Assembly: GCF_000717745.1 (NCBI RefSeq)
Contig: NZ_JOBH01000018.1
Location: 100,423 to 164,422, forward strand
Source of the DNA: Streptomyces violens
Lineage (GTDB): Bacteria; Actinomycetota; Actinomycetes; Streptomycetales; Streptomycetaceae
DNA length: 64,000 nucleotides
Direction of reading: 5' to 3'
This document shows positions 41,998 through 50,111 of this stretch, one piece after another; positions within the stretch are counted from its first letter, which is position 1, and each line of letters begins with the position of its first letter. The position numbers and the translations under genes were made by a program. The notes beneath the pieces are model-generated. The model saw nothing but the letters and a program-made list of their open reading frames with translations, was not told the DNA's origin and did no database searches.

Positions 41998-42702
41998 TTG
42001 AGCCGCTCGGTTCTGGTCACCGGAGGCAACCGCGGCATCGGCCTCGCCATCGCCCGGGCCTTCGCCGAGGCAGGCGACAAGGTCGCCATCACCTACCGCT
42101 CCGGCGAGCCCCCCGAGGGGTTCTTGGCCGTGAAGTGCGACATCACCGACACGGAGCAGGTCGAGCAGGCGTACAAGGAGATCGAGGAGAAGCAGGGCGC
42201 GGTCGAGGTGCTGGTGGCCAACGCCGGCGTCACCCGCGACCAGCTGCTGATGCGGATGTCGGAGGACGACTTCGCCTCGGTCCTGGAGACCAACCTCACC
42301 GGTACGTTCCGCGTGGTCAAGCGGGCCAACCGGGCCATGCTGCGGGCGCGCAAGGGCCGGGTCGTGCTGATCTCGTCGGTCGTGGGGCTGCTGGGCTCCG
42401 CGGGGCAGGCGAACTACGCGGCCTCCAAGGCGGGCCTGGTGGGCTTCGCCCGCTCGCTCGCCCGCGAGCTGGGCTCCCGCAACATCACCGTGAACGTCGT
42501 GGCCCCGGGCTTCGTCGACACGGACATGACCCGCGCGCTCACCGATGAGCAGCGCGAGAACATCGTGAAGCAGGTGCCGCTCGCGCGTTACGCGCAGCCC
42601 GAGGAGATCGCCGCCTCGGTCCGCTTCCTGGCCTCCGACGAGGCCGCGTACATCACTGGAGCCGTCATTCCCGTCGACGGCGGATTGGGCATGGGTCACT
42701 GA
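41998..42702 (+). CDS. fabG: 3-oxoacyl-ACP reductase FabG
   Basis: A 234-residue SDR that reduces 3-oxoacyl-ACP with NADPH in fatty acid elongation. It has the cofactor motif VTGGNRGIGLAIARA, LVANAGVTRD, catalytic Ser in ISSVVG and Y-x-x-x-K in NYAASKAG, then GFVDTDMT and GAVIPVDGGLGMGH. The likely start is TTG 41998, preceded by GGAAAGGG; ATG further in would remove the nucleotide loop. It lies 5 bp upstream of fabI, so one operon supplies both reductases. Confidence 0.93.
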   Translation: MSRSVLVTGGNRGIGLAIARAFAEAGDKVAITYRSGEPPEGFLAVKCDITDTEQVEQAYKEIEEKQGAVEVLVANAGVTRDQLLMRMSEDDFASVLETNLTGTFRVVKRANRAMLRARKGRVVLISSVVGLLGSAGQANYAASKAGLVGFARSLARELGSRNITVNVVAPGFVDTDMTRALTDEQRENIVKQVPLARYAQPEEIAASVRFLASDEAAYITGAVIPVDGGLGMGH

Positions 42703-42707
42703 TCGAT

Positions 42708-43475
42708 ATGAGCGGAATCCTCGCCGGCAAGCGCATTCTGATCACGGGTGTGCTGATGGAGTCCTCCATCGCCTTCCACGCGGCCAAGGTCGCGCAGGAG
42801 CAGGGCGCCGAGGTCATCCTGACCGCGTTCCCGCGGCCGACCCTCACCGAGCGCATCGCCAAGAAGCTGCCCAAGCCCGCCAAGGTCATCGAGCTGGACG
42901 TGACCAACGACGAGCACCTGGCCCGCCTGGAGGGCGTCGTCCGTGAGGAGCTCGGCGGCCTCGACGGCGTCGTGCACTCCATCGGGTTCGCGCCGCAGGA
43001 CGCGCTGGGCGGCAACTTCCTCAACACCCCCTTCGAGTCCGTCTCGACCGCGATGCACGTCTCGGCGTTCTCGCTGAAGTCGCTCACCATGGCCTGCCGC
43101 CCGCTGCTCAGCGAGGGCAGCGCCGTCGTCGGCCTCACCTTCGACGCGCAGTTCGCGTGGCCGCAGTACGACTGGATGGGCCCGGCCAAGGCCGCCCTGG
43201 AGGCCACCTCGCGCTACCTCGCGCGTGACCTGGGCCCCGAGGGCATCCGCTGCAACCTGATCTCGGCCGGACCGATCGGCTCGATGGCCGCCAAGTCCAT
43301 CCCGGGCTTCACCGAGCTGGCGGACGTCTGGAACACCCGCTCCCCGCTGAAGTGGGACATGGCCGACCCGGAGCCCGCGGGCCGCGGCGTCGTCGCCCTG
43401 CTGTCGGACTTCTTCCCGAAGACGACGGGCGAGATCGTCCACGTCGACGGCGGCGTGCACATGATGGGTGCCTGA
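42708..43475 (+). CDS. fabI: Enoyl-ACP reductase (NADH) FabI
   Basis: A 255-residue enoyl-ACP reductase that completes each elongation cycle. The InhA/FabI-type nucleotide region ILITGVLMESSIAFHAAKVAQEQGAEVILT is followed by VHSIGFAPQDALGG and the Y-x6-K active site in AWPQYDWMGPAKAALEA. The C-terminus ITGEIVHVDGGVHMMG is typical. ATG 42708 is close behind fabG. A very strong hairpin follows the gene. InhA-type enzymes are the targets of triclosan and isoniazid-class inhibitors. Confidence 0.95.
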   Translation: MSGILAGKRILITGVLMESSIAFHAAKVAQEQGAEVILTAFPRPTLTERIAKKLPKPAKVIELDVTNDEHLARLEGVVREELGGLDGVVHSIGFAPQDALGGNFLNTPFESVSTAMHVSAFSLKSLTMACRPLLSEGSAVVGLTFDAQFAWPQYDWMGPAKAALEATSRYLARDLGPEGIRCNLISAGPIGSMAAKSIPGFTELADVWNTRSPLKWDMADPEPAGRGVVALLSDFFPKTTGEIVHVDGGVHMMGA

Positions 43476-43492
43476 CCCGTCCTCTTGACGCG

Positions 43493-43537
43493 ATGAGGGC
43501 CGCGGCCCGTACGGAGACGTACGGCCGCGGCCCTCAT
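43493..43537. terminator. Strong bidirectional terminator after fabI
   Basis: ATGAGGGCCGCGGCC and GGCCGCGGCCCTCAT, with inner CGTACG arms and a GAGA loop, form an almost perfect stem of about 20 bp. It lies between the convergent fabI and GntR genes and should stop both. Confidence 0.85.
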
Positions 43538-43552
43538 ACGTGTGCGCGCCCC

Positions 43553-44239
43553 TCAGCCCCTCCCCAACCGCCCCGGGCGGCAGCCGTACGGGTGGGAGCT
43601 CGCTTCGGCCGCCGCGCGGTCGCCGTCGCCCTCGCGGATCGCGTCCACCAGCCGTGAGTGGTCCATGTGCCACTCGGGCCGCAGCTCCTCGCCCACGTCG
43701 GCGCGGAGGAACTCGCGCAGTACGCCGCCGAGGTCCGCGTACAGCTCGGCCAGTACGTCGTTGTGCGAGGCCGCCACGATGGCCATGTGCAGCGTGGCGT
43801 CCGCCTCCACGAACGCGGCCGCCGCGCCCGACTCCCACGCCTGCTCGCGCCGGTGCAGCGCCGCGTCCAGCTGCTTGATGTCCGCCTCGGTACGGCGCTC
43901 CGCGGCGCGCCGGGCGGCCTCCGCCTCCAGGGCGCTGCGCAGTTCGGCGACGTGCCGGGGGTCGGCGTCGGCGAAGCGGCGGTTCATCACCCCGGCCAGC
44001 TCGCTGGTGGCGACGACGTACGTGCCGGAGCCCTGGCGGATGTCGAGCAGCCCGTTGTGGGCGAGCGCGCGGACCGCCTCGCGGACGGTGTTACGAGCCA
44101 CACCGAGCTGTTCGACCAGCTCGGGCTCGGTCGGGATGCGCTCCCCGACCGGCCACTCGCCCGAGGTGATCTGGGCCCGCAGCTGAGCGATCACCTGGTC
44201 GGCCAGGACGGAACGCCGGGGCGAGGGGGTCAGTGGCAT
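43553..44239 (-). CDS. GntR/FadR-type transcription regulator (FCD domain)
   Basis: A 228-residue repressor. An N-terminal winged helix (QVIAQLRAQITSGEWPVGERIPTEPELVEQLGVARNTVREAVRALAHNGLLDIRQGSGTYV pattern) is followed by an FCD ligand-binding domain with DADATLHMAIVAASHN and His/Asp residues likely to bind a metal. ATG 44239 follows GGGAGC and shares the CATG at 44237-44240 with the opposite strand. The divergent MFS gene is the likely target; a short inverted repeat lies between them. Confidence 0.93.
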   Translation of the reverse strand: MPLTPSPRRSVLADQVIAQLRAQITSGEWPVGERIPTEPELVEQLGVARNTVREAVRALAHNGLLDIRQGSGTYVVATSELAGVMNRRFADADPRHVAELRSALEAEAARRAAERRTEADIKQLDAALHRREQAWESGAAAAFVEADATLHMAIVAASHNDVLAELYADLGGVLREFLRADVGEELRPEWHMDHSRLVDAIREGDGDRAAAEASSHPYGCRPGRLGRG

Positions 44240-44258
44240 GGACGAGCTCCCGAAGCGA

Positions 44259-44290
44259 TTGGACAGCCATTCATCCCATGATTCTATGAT
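44259..44290 (+). promoter_or_regulatory. Promoter and operator candidate for the MFS gene
   Basis: TTGGAC (44259) and TATGAT (44285-44290) could form a -35/-10 pair with a long 20-bp spacer. The -10 box lies 7 bp before ATG 44298, the layout of a leaderless transcript. TGG-ACAG-CCA (44260-44269) is a small inverted repeat that could bind the divergent GntR regulator. Confidence 0.45.
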
Positions 44291-44297
44291 GAGTCCT

Positions 44298-45590
44298 ATG
44301 GCAGACGACGACCTTGCGACCCTCGGCACCGGCACCGAGGCACCACAGACCACCGCGCACCCGGGAACCGGCCCCCTGGACCCCGCCCCCGCGCCCGTAC
44401 CGCGCTGGGTCGGCGCGGTCCTGACCGCCGGTCTCGTCCTCGCCGCGCTCAACCTCCGCCCGGCCATCACCAGCCTGGGCGCCCTCATGGAGGAGGTGCG
44501 GGACGGACTCGGCATGAGCGGCACCGTCGCGGGCCTGCTCACCTCCGTACCGGCCCTCTGCTTCGCCGTCTTCGGCATCGCGGCGCCGCGACTGGCCCGC
44601 CGCTTCGGCGCGGCCACCATCGTGTGCGCCGGCATGGCCGCGATCGCGCTCGGCGTCCTCGTGCGCCCCTTCGCGGGCGGCACGGCCGGCTTCCTCGCCG
44701 CCAGCGCCCTCGCGCTCGCCGGCATCGCGGTCAGCAACATCCTGCTGCCCGTGGTGATCAAGACCTTCTTCCCCGACCGGGTCGGCTCGATGACCGGGCT
44801 GTACTCCATGGCCCTGGCCCTGGGTACCTCACTGGCCGCCGCCCTCACCGTGCCGGTCACCGGCGCGCTCGGCGGCGGCTGGCAGGCCGGGCTCGCCGTG
44901 TGGGCCGTGCTCGGCGTCCTCGCCGTGGTGCCCTGGCTCGCCGTACTGAAGCACCGCGCGCCCCAGGCGGCACCGGCAGCGGCGGGCGCGCCCCAGGAGG
45001 ACGCCCCGGCCGTCCGGATCAGCCGCTCGCCCACCGCCTGGGCGCTGGCCGTCTTCTTCGGCCTGCAGGCCACCGCCGCGTACGTCACCATGGGCTGGCT
45101 GCCGCAGATCTTCCGCGACGCGGGGGTGTCGGCCGGGACCGCCGGCGTACTGCTCGCCCTCGTCATGGCCATGGGCATCCCGCTCTCCTTCCTGCTGCCG
45201 CGACTGGCCGCCCGGATGCGTCACCAGGGGCTGCTGGCCGTGGCCCTCGGGGCCTGCGGGCTCATCGGGTACGCGGGCCTGTGGCTGGCGCCCGCGGCCG
45301 GCGCCTGGGGCTGGGCGCTGCTGCTCGGCATATCGAACTGCGCCTTCCCGCTCGCCCTCACCATGATCGGCATGCGCGCCCGCAGTGCCGCCGGCGTCGT
45401 CAAGCTCTCCGCCTTCGCCCAGTGCATCGGCTACCTGATCTCCATCCCCGGGCCGCTCCTGGTGGGCACGCTGTACCAGCACAGCGGCGGCTGGGGCCTG
45501 CCCATCGCGCTGATGGCGGGGTTGATGGTGCCGCAGATCGCGGTGGGCGTGCTGGCCGGCCGGGACCGCCGGATCGAGGACGAGGGCTGA
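44298..45590 (+). CDS. MFS transporter, CynX/NimT family
   Basis: A 430-residue major facilitator with 12 transmembrane helices. Typical landmarks are LAALNLRPAITSLGALMEEVRDGLGMS near helix 1, VVIKTFFPDRVGSMTGLYS and AYVTMGWLPQIFRDAGVS. The CynX/NimT group exports or imports small anions or drugs; the substrate is unknown. ATG 44298 (MADDDLATL) is supported by a -10 box 7 bp upstream; a longer frame beginning at 44238 would start inside the regulator gene. The GntR gene is divergent, and a tiny membrane protein gene follows. Confidence 0.9.
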   Translation: MADDDLATLGTGTEAPQTTAHPGTGPLDPAPAPVPRWVGAVLTAGLVLAALNLRPAITSLGALMEEVRDGLGMSGTVAGLLTSVPALCFAVFGIAAPRLARRFGAATIVCAGMAAIALGVLVRPFAGGTAGFLAASALALAGIAVSNILLPVVIKTFFPDRVGSMTGLYSMALALGTSLAAALTVPVTGALGGGWQAGLAVWAVLGVLAVVPWLAVLKHRAPQAAPAAAGAPQEDAPAVRISRSPTAWALAVFFGLQATAAYVTMGWLPQIFRDAGVSAGTAGVLLALVMAMGIPLSFLLPRLAARMRHQGLLAVALGACGLIGYAGLWLAPAAGAWGWALLLGISNCAFPLALTMIGMRARSAAGVVKLSAFAQCIGYLISIPGPLLVGTLYQHSGGWGLPIALMAGLMVPQIAVGVLAGRDRRIEDEG

Positions 45591-45627
45591 CGGAAGCCCG
45601 GTCACGGGCGGGTGCGACACTGGGGAC

Positions 45628-45744
45628 ATGCCAGTGCTCGAACCGAATCCGCAGGGCGGACAGAAGAAGCTGCTCCTTGTCTTTGGCGCGATGCTCGCCG
45701 TGACCGTCGTGGTGGGGATCATCGCCAGCATCGCCGCACCCTGA
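45628..45744 (+). CDS. SGM_5486-type transporter-associated small membrane protein
   Basis: A 38-residue single-span protein: MPVLEPNPQGGQKK, then a transmembrane helix LLLVFGAMLAVTVVVGIIASIAAP. I recognise it as the SGM_5486 family, found beside MFS genes in Streptomyces. The gene is 37 bp after the transporter stop. A role as a small transporter subunit is likely from context but unproven. It is short enough to be missed by standard gene calling. Confidence 0.85.
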   Translation: MPVLEPNPQGGQKKLLLVFGAMLAVTVVVGIIASIAAP

Positions 45745-45928
45745 ACCCTGACCCGGCGCCGGTGGGACTGGCTCGGTAGGGCTGTCCCCACCGTCCCCTA
45801 GGGGGCCGGGGTCAGGGGTAAGTGGGTGGCGTACCTGATGGGCGGCGCGGTCCCGGGACCGTAGATTCGAAGGACACCGCGGTTCACAGGACACCGCGCC
45901 GTCCCCTCGACCGCACGGAGGCGATCCC

Positions 45929-46132
45929 ATGTCCGCCGCTCACACCCGGCACACCAAGGGCGCTGCCCGGCCCGTGCGGCTGCCGTGGTGGGCCGTGGCC
46001 CTGGCGGTGGTCTCGTTCGTGACGCTGCTCTTCGTGATGACCCCCGCCGCGGAGGCCGAAGCAGCGGGGGTTCCGCCCGCCATGGCGTCCATGGTCCACT
46101 TCCTCGCGCGGCTGCTCGGCGCCGGAGTGTAG
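45929..46132 (+). CDS. Small single-span membrane protein
   Basis: A 67-residue protein with a basic N-terminus (SAAHTRHTKGAARPVR), one transmembrane helix (WWAVALAVVSFVTLLFVM) and a short outer region. ATG 45929 has GGAGG eight bases upstream, which supports translation. Function is unknown. It lies between the SGM_5486-type gene and sixA. Confidence 0.72.
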   Translation: MSAAHTRHTKGAARPVRLPWWAVALAVVSFVTLLFVMTPAAEAEAAGVPPAMASMVHFLARLLGAGV

Positions 46133-46215
46133 CCACCGGTTCCGCGTCCCGCTTTGTGGGATGAGGCTGTCAACACCCCGCGCCCCGCGCCGCGTTTCAT
46201 GCGAAGCTGGGACAC

Positions 46216-46734
46216 ATGAGCGTCGATTCTCCTCGCCGGATTGTTCTTCTCCGACATGCCAAGGCCGAGTGGTCCCAGGAGAGCGACCATGAGCGGCCGC
46301 TCGCCGACCGCGGCCGCCGGGACGCCCCCGCCGCCGGACTCTGGCTCGCCGGAGCCGGCATCACTCCAGACCTGGCCCTCTGCTCCACGGCCGCCCGTAC
46401 CCGCGAGACCTGGAAGCTGTGCGCCCCCAAGCTGCCCCAGCGCCCGAAGACGGTGTACGAGGAGCGGCTGTACGAAGCCTCGCTGGGCGAGCTCATCGCG
46501 GTGGTCAACGAGACGTCGGACGACGTGAACGACCTGCTCCTCGTCGGCCACAACCCGGGCATGCACGCGCTGGCCGACGCGCTCTCCGGCGAGGCGGACG
46601 GCGAGCTGCTGACGCTGATGAACCGCAGCGGTTTCCCGACCGCTTCCCTCGCGGTGGTGACCTTCAACGGCTCCTGGAAGTCCGTCGAGCACGGAGTCGG
46701 CCGCCTGGTCGACTACTGGACGCCGCGGGGCTGA
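46216..46734 (+). CDS. SixA-like histidine phosphatase
   Basis: A 172-residue histidine phosphatase. The RHG-type motif is LLRHAKAEW near the N-terminus, and the second catalytic His is in VGHNPGMHALA. It matches the SixA group (phosphohistidine phosphatases acting on HPt domains in E. coli); the partner in Streptomyces is unknown. A strong hairpin lies 34 bp after the stop. Confidence 0.92.
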   Translation: MSVDSPRRIVLLRHAKAEWSQESDHERPLADRGRRDAPAAGLWLAGAGITPDLALCSTAARTRETWKLCAPKLPQRPKTVYEERLYEASLGELIAVVNETSDDVNDLLLVGHNPGMHALADALSGEADGELLTLMNRSGFPTASLAVVTFNGSWKSVEHGVGRLVDYWTPRG

Positions 46735-46767
46735 CCCCGGCGCCGGCCGCGCCGACCGCGTACGCCG

Positions 46768-46800
46768 AAGGGCCCCGGCACACCTCGTGCCGGGGCCCTT
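46768..46800. terminator. Bidirectional terminator between sixA and serB
   Basis: AAGGGCCCCGGCAC (46768-46781) pairs with GTGCCGGGGCCCTT (46787-46800) over the loop ACCTC: 14 bp, no mismatch, short T-run at the plus-strand end. The flanking genes are convergent. Confidence 0.9.
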
Positions 46801-46833
46801 TCGTATGCCGTTGCGTATGCGGTGGGTGACCGC

Positions 46834-48078
46834 TCAGTCCGCGATCGTGTCGGCGGCCTCGACCTCTTCGCGGGTGACGCCGAGCAGGTACAGCACGGTG
46901 TCCAGGAACGGCACGTTCACGGCTGTGTGCGCGGCCTCCCGTACGACCGGCTTGGCGTTGAAGGCGACGCCCAGACCCGCCGTGTTCAGCATGTCCAGGT
47001 CGTTGGCGCCGTCACCGATGGCCACCGTCTGCGCCAGCGGCACCCCGGCCTGCTGGGCGAAGGAGCGCAGCAGCCGGGCCTTGCCCGCCCGGTCCACGAT
47101 GTCGCCGGTGACCTTGCCGGTGAACCTGCCGTCCACGATCTCCAGGGTGTTCGCCGAGGCGAAGTCCAGCCCCAGCTCGTCCTTGAGCGCGTCGGTGACC
47201 TGCGTGAAGCCGCCGGAGACCACGCCGACCTGGTACCCCAGGCGCTTGAGGGTGCGGACCAGCGTCCGTGCGCCCGGGGTCAGCCGGACCTCCTTGCGCA
47301 CCTGCTCCACGACCGAGGCGTCCAGGCCCTTCAGCAGCGCCACCCGGGCGTGCAGCGACTGTTCGAAGTCCAGCTCGCCGCGCATCGCGGCGGCGGTCAC
47401 CTCGGCGACCTCGGCCTCGCAGCCCGCGTGCGCCGCGAACAGCTCGATGACCTCGTCCTGGATCAGGGTCGAGTCCACGTCCATGACGACCAGCCGCTGG
47501 GCGCGGCGGGCCAGTCCGGAGTCGACCACGGCGATGTCCACACCCAGGACCGACGCCTCGGTCGCGAGTGCGGTGCGCAGCGTGTCGGTGGGCGTGCCGG
47601 AGACATTGAACTCGACGGCCGTCACGGGGTACTTGGCGAGCCGGAAGATACGGTCGATGTTGCCGCCGGTGGCCGTTATGGCGGCGGCGATGGCGGAGGT
47701 GGACTCGGCGGTGAGCGGGTGCCCGAGGACGGTGACGTGCGAACGGCCGGTGCCGCGCGGACGGTTGTCACCGGTACCGGAGATGATCTCTGCCTGGAGG
47801 TGCAGCGACTCGGCCCAGCTGTGCACGGTCGCGCGCAGGTCGCCTTCGGTGGCACCGTTCGACGCGCTCCCGGTGGGCGTGGTCACCAGGGCGCACAGCA
47901 CGATGCGGCCCCGGGTGACGACCTGCTCGATGTCGACGACGTCGACGGAGTAGGCAGCGAGGGTGTCGAAGAGACCGGCGGTGATGCCGGGCCGGTCCTT
48001 TCCGAAGATCTTCACGAGAAGGGTCGGTACGTCGTCGCCCGGTACGGCGGTGGCAGGCGGTGTCTGCGATGCGCTCAT
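46834..48078 (-). CDS. serB: Phosphoserine phosphatase SerB with ACT domains
   Basis: A 414-residue cytoplasmic enzyme that makes L-serine from phosphoserine. The first 190 residues hold two ACT-type regulatory domains (TLLVKIFGKDRPGITAGLFDTLA; second at about 95-175). The HAD phosphatase part has the nucleophile motif LVVMDVDSTLIQDEVIE, VVSGGFTQVTDAL and IGDGANDLDMLNTAGLGVAF. Such ACT domains often sense serine. The gene is isolated between convergent neighbours. Confidence 0.96.
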   Translation of the reverse strand: MSASQTPPATAVPGDDVPTLLVKIFGKDRPGITAGLFDTLAAYSVDVVDIEQVVTRGRIVLCALVTTPTGSASNGATEGDLRATVHSWAESLHLQAEIISGTGDNRPRGTGRSHVTVLGHPLTAESTSAIAAAITATGGNIDRIFRLAKYPVTAVEFNVSGTPTDTLRTALATEASVLGVDIAVVDSGLARRAQRLVVMDVDSTLIQDEVIELFAAHAGCEAEVAEVTAAAMRGELDFEQSLHARVALLKGLDASVVEQVRKEVRLTPGARTLVRTLKRLGYQVGVVSGGFTQVTDALKDELGLDFASANTLEIVDGRFTGKVTGDIVDRAGKARLLRSFAQQAGVPLAQTVAIGDGANDLDMLNTAGLGVAFNAKPVVREAAHTAVNVPFLDTVLYLLGVTREEVEAADTIAD

Positions 48079-48224
48079 GGTGCTCTTACGGTATCCGGCC
48101 GCGTCACGGAGCCGTACAGGTGTCCCGCCGAGTGGACGTCTGCCACCACGCGGCCGGGTGGGAAACGGGTCCGGACATGTCCGTACAGTACGGGGTCCGG
48201 CCCGCGGCCTGCGGGGGCCCGCCC

Positions 48225-49847
48225 TCAGCGGCCGGCGCCCGGCCGTCCGGGTGGTGGCGGCTCCGGCGGCTGCTCCGGCGGCGGCTCGTCCCGGTCCCGC
48301 CGCGGGTGGGGGCGCGGCCGGGCGGGGCGGGGGAGCGGGGTGCCACTCACGGTGGGCGCCGAGGCGGTGTCACTGCCGTGGGGCGGCGGCGTTCGCATGT
48401 ACGGATTGGTGTCCGGGTTCGGCCGCCGGTACGGGCGCGACGGCCTGTACGGCCCCGGGCGCTCCGGGTCCTCGTACCCCGGTCCGTGCCCCGTCCTGTA
48501 CGTCGCCGGCCCGTGCACCGGTACCGGCGGTTCGGCCGCGCTCCGGCCCGCGAGCCCCGTCCCGACCGCCAGCAGCGCCCCCGCCAGCCCGGCCGCCGCG
48601 CCCCACAGCGCCCCCAGCAGCAGCCCGGCGCCGGGGCTCCCGCGCAGGTCGAGGCCCGCGCCGTGGACGCCGATCCCCAGGAAGGCCAGCCGGACGTCCG
48701 CCGTGACCTCCGTCAGCCACACCAGCAGCGGTACGGCCAGTGCGGTCAGTGCGCCCAGGCGCAGCGCACAGCCGCCCGCGTACGCCAGGACGTCGGACGC
48801 CCCGCGTGCCGTGCGGGCGGCCGTGAGGATCCCGGCCAGCAGCATCAGCACGGCCGCCACCAGCGCCGCGAGCCACGCCCACTCGCTCTGCTCGGCCAGC
48901 CGCTGCAGGGTGAGCGGCCGCTCACCTCCGCCGCCCAGCAGCTCCCGCAGCGGCGCCGGCAGGGCCGGCAGCAGCGCCCCGCTCGCCGAGCCGTGCCAGG
49001 GCACGAACAGGCCCAGCGGCATCGCGAGCCACACCCCGTTGGGCGCGCCCAGCAGCGCGGCCCCCAGCGCCCGCCGCGGCTGGCCGCCGCTGGTCACCCC
49101 GTACACCCCGGCCGCCAGGCCCAGAAGTACCGCGAAGCCCAGCACCTGGGTGAGCGCGGAGGCGGCGGGGCGGACGGCGCGGCCCGCGCCGGCCAGCGCG
49201 CGGGGGAGCGGGGTGCGCCGCGAGGCCGCCAGCGCGATCAGCAGCACGGCCAGTACCCACACCGCGCCGGCCACCAGCGAGGGCCGGGCCACCACCTCGA
49301 AGTCGATGCGGAGCCGGGCGTCCGCGAGCTCCGCGAGCCCGTCCGGCAGTCGGTCGAGCAGCCCGCCGTCCTCGCCGTCCAGGCCGGGGACCAGCGCTCG
49401 CCCCGGGATCGTTACGGAGTCGTGTCCGGCCCACGTGAGGCCGCCGACCAGCGCGGTGAACAGCGCGGCCACCGTCGCGGCGCGCGCCGCCAGCCCGCCC
49501 GGCGTGACCCCGCCCGGTACCGCGCGCACCGACCGTAAGAACACCGTCCCGAGCACCAGTGCACCGGTCAGTCCCACCCCCAACGGCACGATGTCAATGG
49601 CGGTTTCGGCCGTCACGCCGGACTCGCCGAAGGCCGGGACAGCACCCCGCGGGGTCACCGATCCCCCTACCGCCAGCACCATGACGGCAGCCGTCATCGG
49701 GCCCAGCGAACCGTACGCATCGGCGCCCAGCAGATGCAGTCCGAGCGCCGCGACACCGGCCATCGCCAGGAACGCGCAGCAGACCGCGACGACGGCGGAG
49801 AGCAGCACAGCACCCGGCCCTGTGTGCGGAGTTGCGGTCGCGCTCAT
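48225..49847 (-). CDS. Streptophobe-family polytopic membrane protein
   Basis: A 540-residue protein with roughly a dozen hydrophobic segments and a long, Pro/Arg-rich, disordered C-terminus (about the last 100 residues, with RPYRRPNPDTNPYMRTPPP). I recognise it as the streptophobe family, confined largely to Streptomyces and of unknown function. Conserved-looking parts include LGLHLLGADAYGSLGPMTAAV and FESGVTAETAIDIVPLG-like GESGVTAETAIDIVPLGVGL. ATG 49847 follows GGGGGCC. It is divergent from the FHA-ABC gene. Confidence 0.88.
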   Translation of the reverse strand: MSATATPHTGPGAVLLSAVVAVCCAFLAMAGVAALGLHLLGADAYGSLGPMTAAVMVLAVGGSVTPRGAVPAFGESGVTAETAIDIVPLGVGLTGALVLGTVFLRSVRAVPGGVTPGGLAARAATVAALFTALVGGLTWAGHDSVTIPGRALVPGLDGEDGGLLDRLPDGLAELADARLRIDFEVVARPSLVAGAVWVLAVLLIALAASRRTPLPRALAGAGRAVRPAASALTQVLGFAVLLGLAAGVYGVTSGGQPRRALGAALLGAPNGVWLAMPLGLFVPWHGSASGALLPALPAPLRELLGGGGERPLTLQRLAEQSEWAWLAALVAAVLMLLAGILTAARTARGASDVLAYAGGCALRLGALTALAVPLLVWLTEVTADVRLAFLGIGVHGAGLDLRGSPGAGLLLGALWGAAAGLAGALLAVGTGLAGRSAAEPPVPVHGPATYRTGHGPGYEDPERPGPYRPSRPYRRPNPDTNPYMRTPPPHGSDTASAPTVSGTPLPRPARPRPHPRRDRDEPPPEQPPEPPPPGRPGAGR

Positions 49848-50111
49848 CGCGGCCCCCGATCGTGCCGCCGATCGATGCCGAGTCATCTGTGTTGCCCGCA
49901 TCGGGTGGCATCCGTACGGATCCGTGGGTGTCTCCCACTCTCCGGGGGCCTTTCGCGGGCGTCAACCGACGACAACACTGTCCGCTTCGTGCCCTTGCCA
50001 CGGCCCGGCTTTCAGTCGTGGCCCGCTGCCTGGAATAGTTCCTCACGATGTTCACCATCCCTAGACTTCCCGTGCAGGGGGTCACTCGGGGGACAACTAG
50101 TGGGGCATGGA

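Noticed and set aside
44238..44297. MFS start at ATG 44238
   Set aside because: It would begin inside the start codon region of the divergent regulator gene and add 20 residues not typical of the family; ATG 44298 has a proper -10 box upstream.
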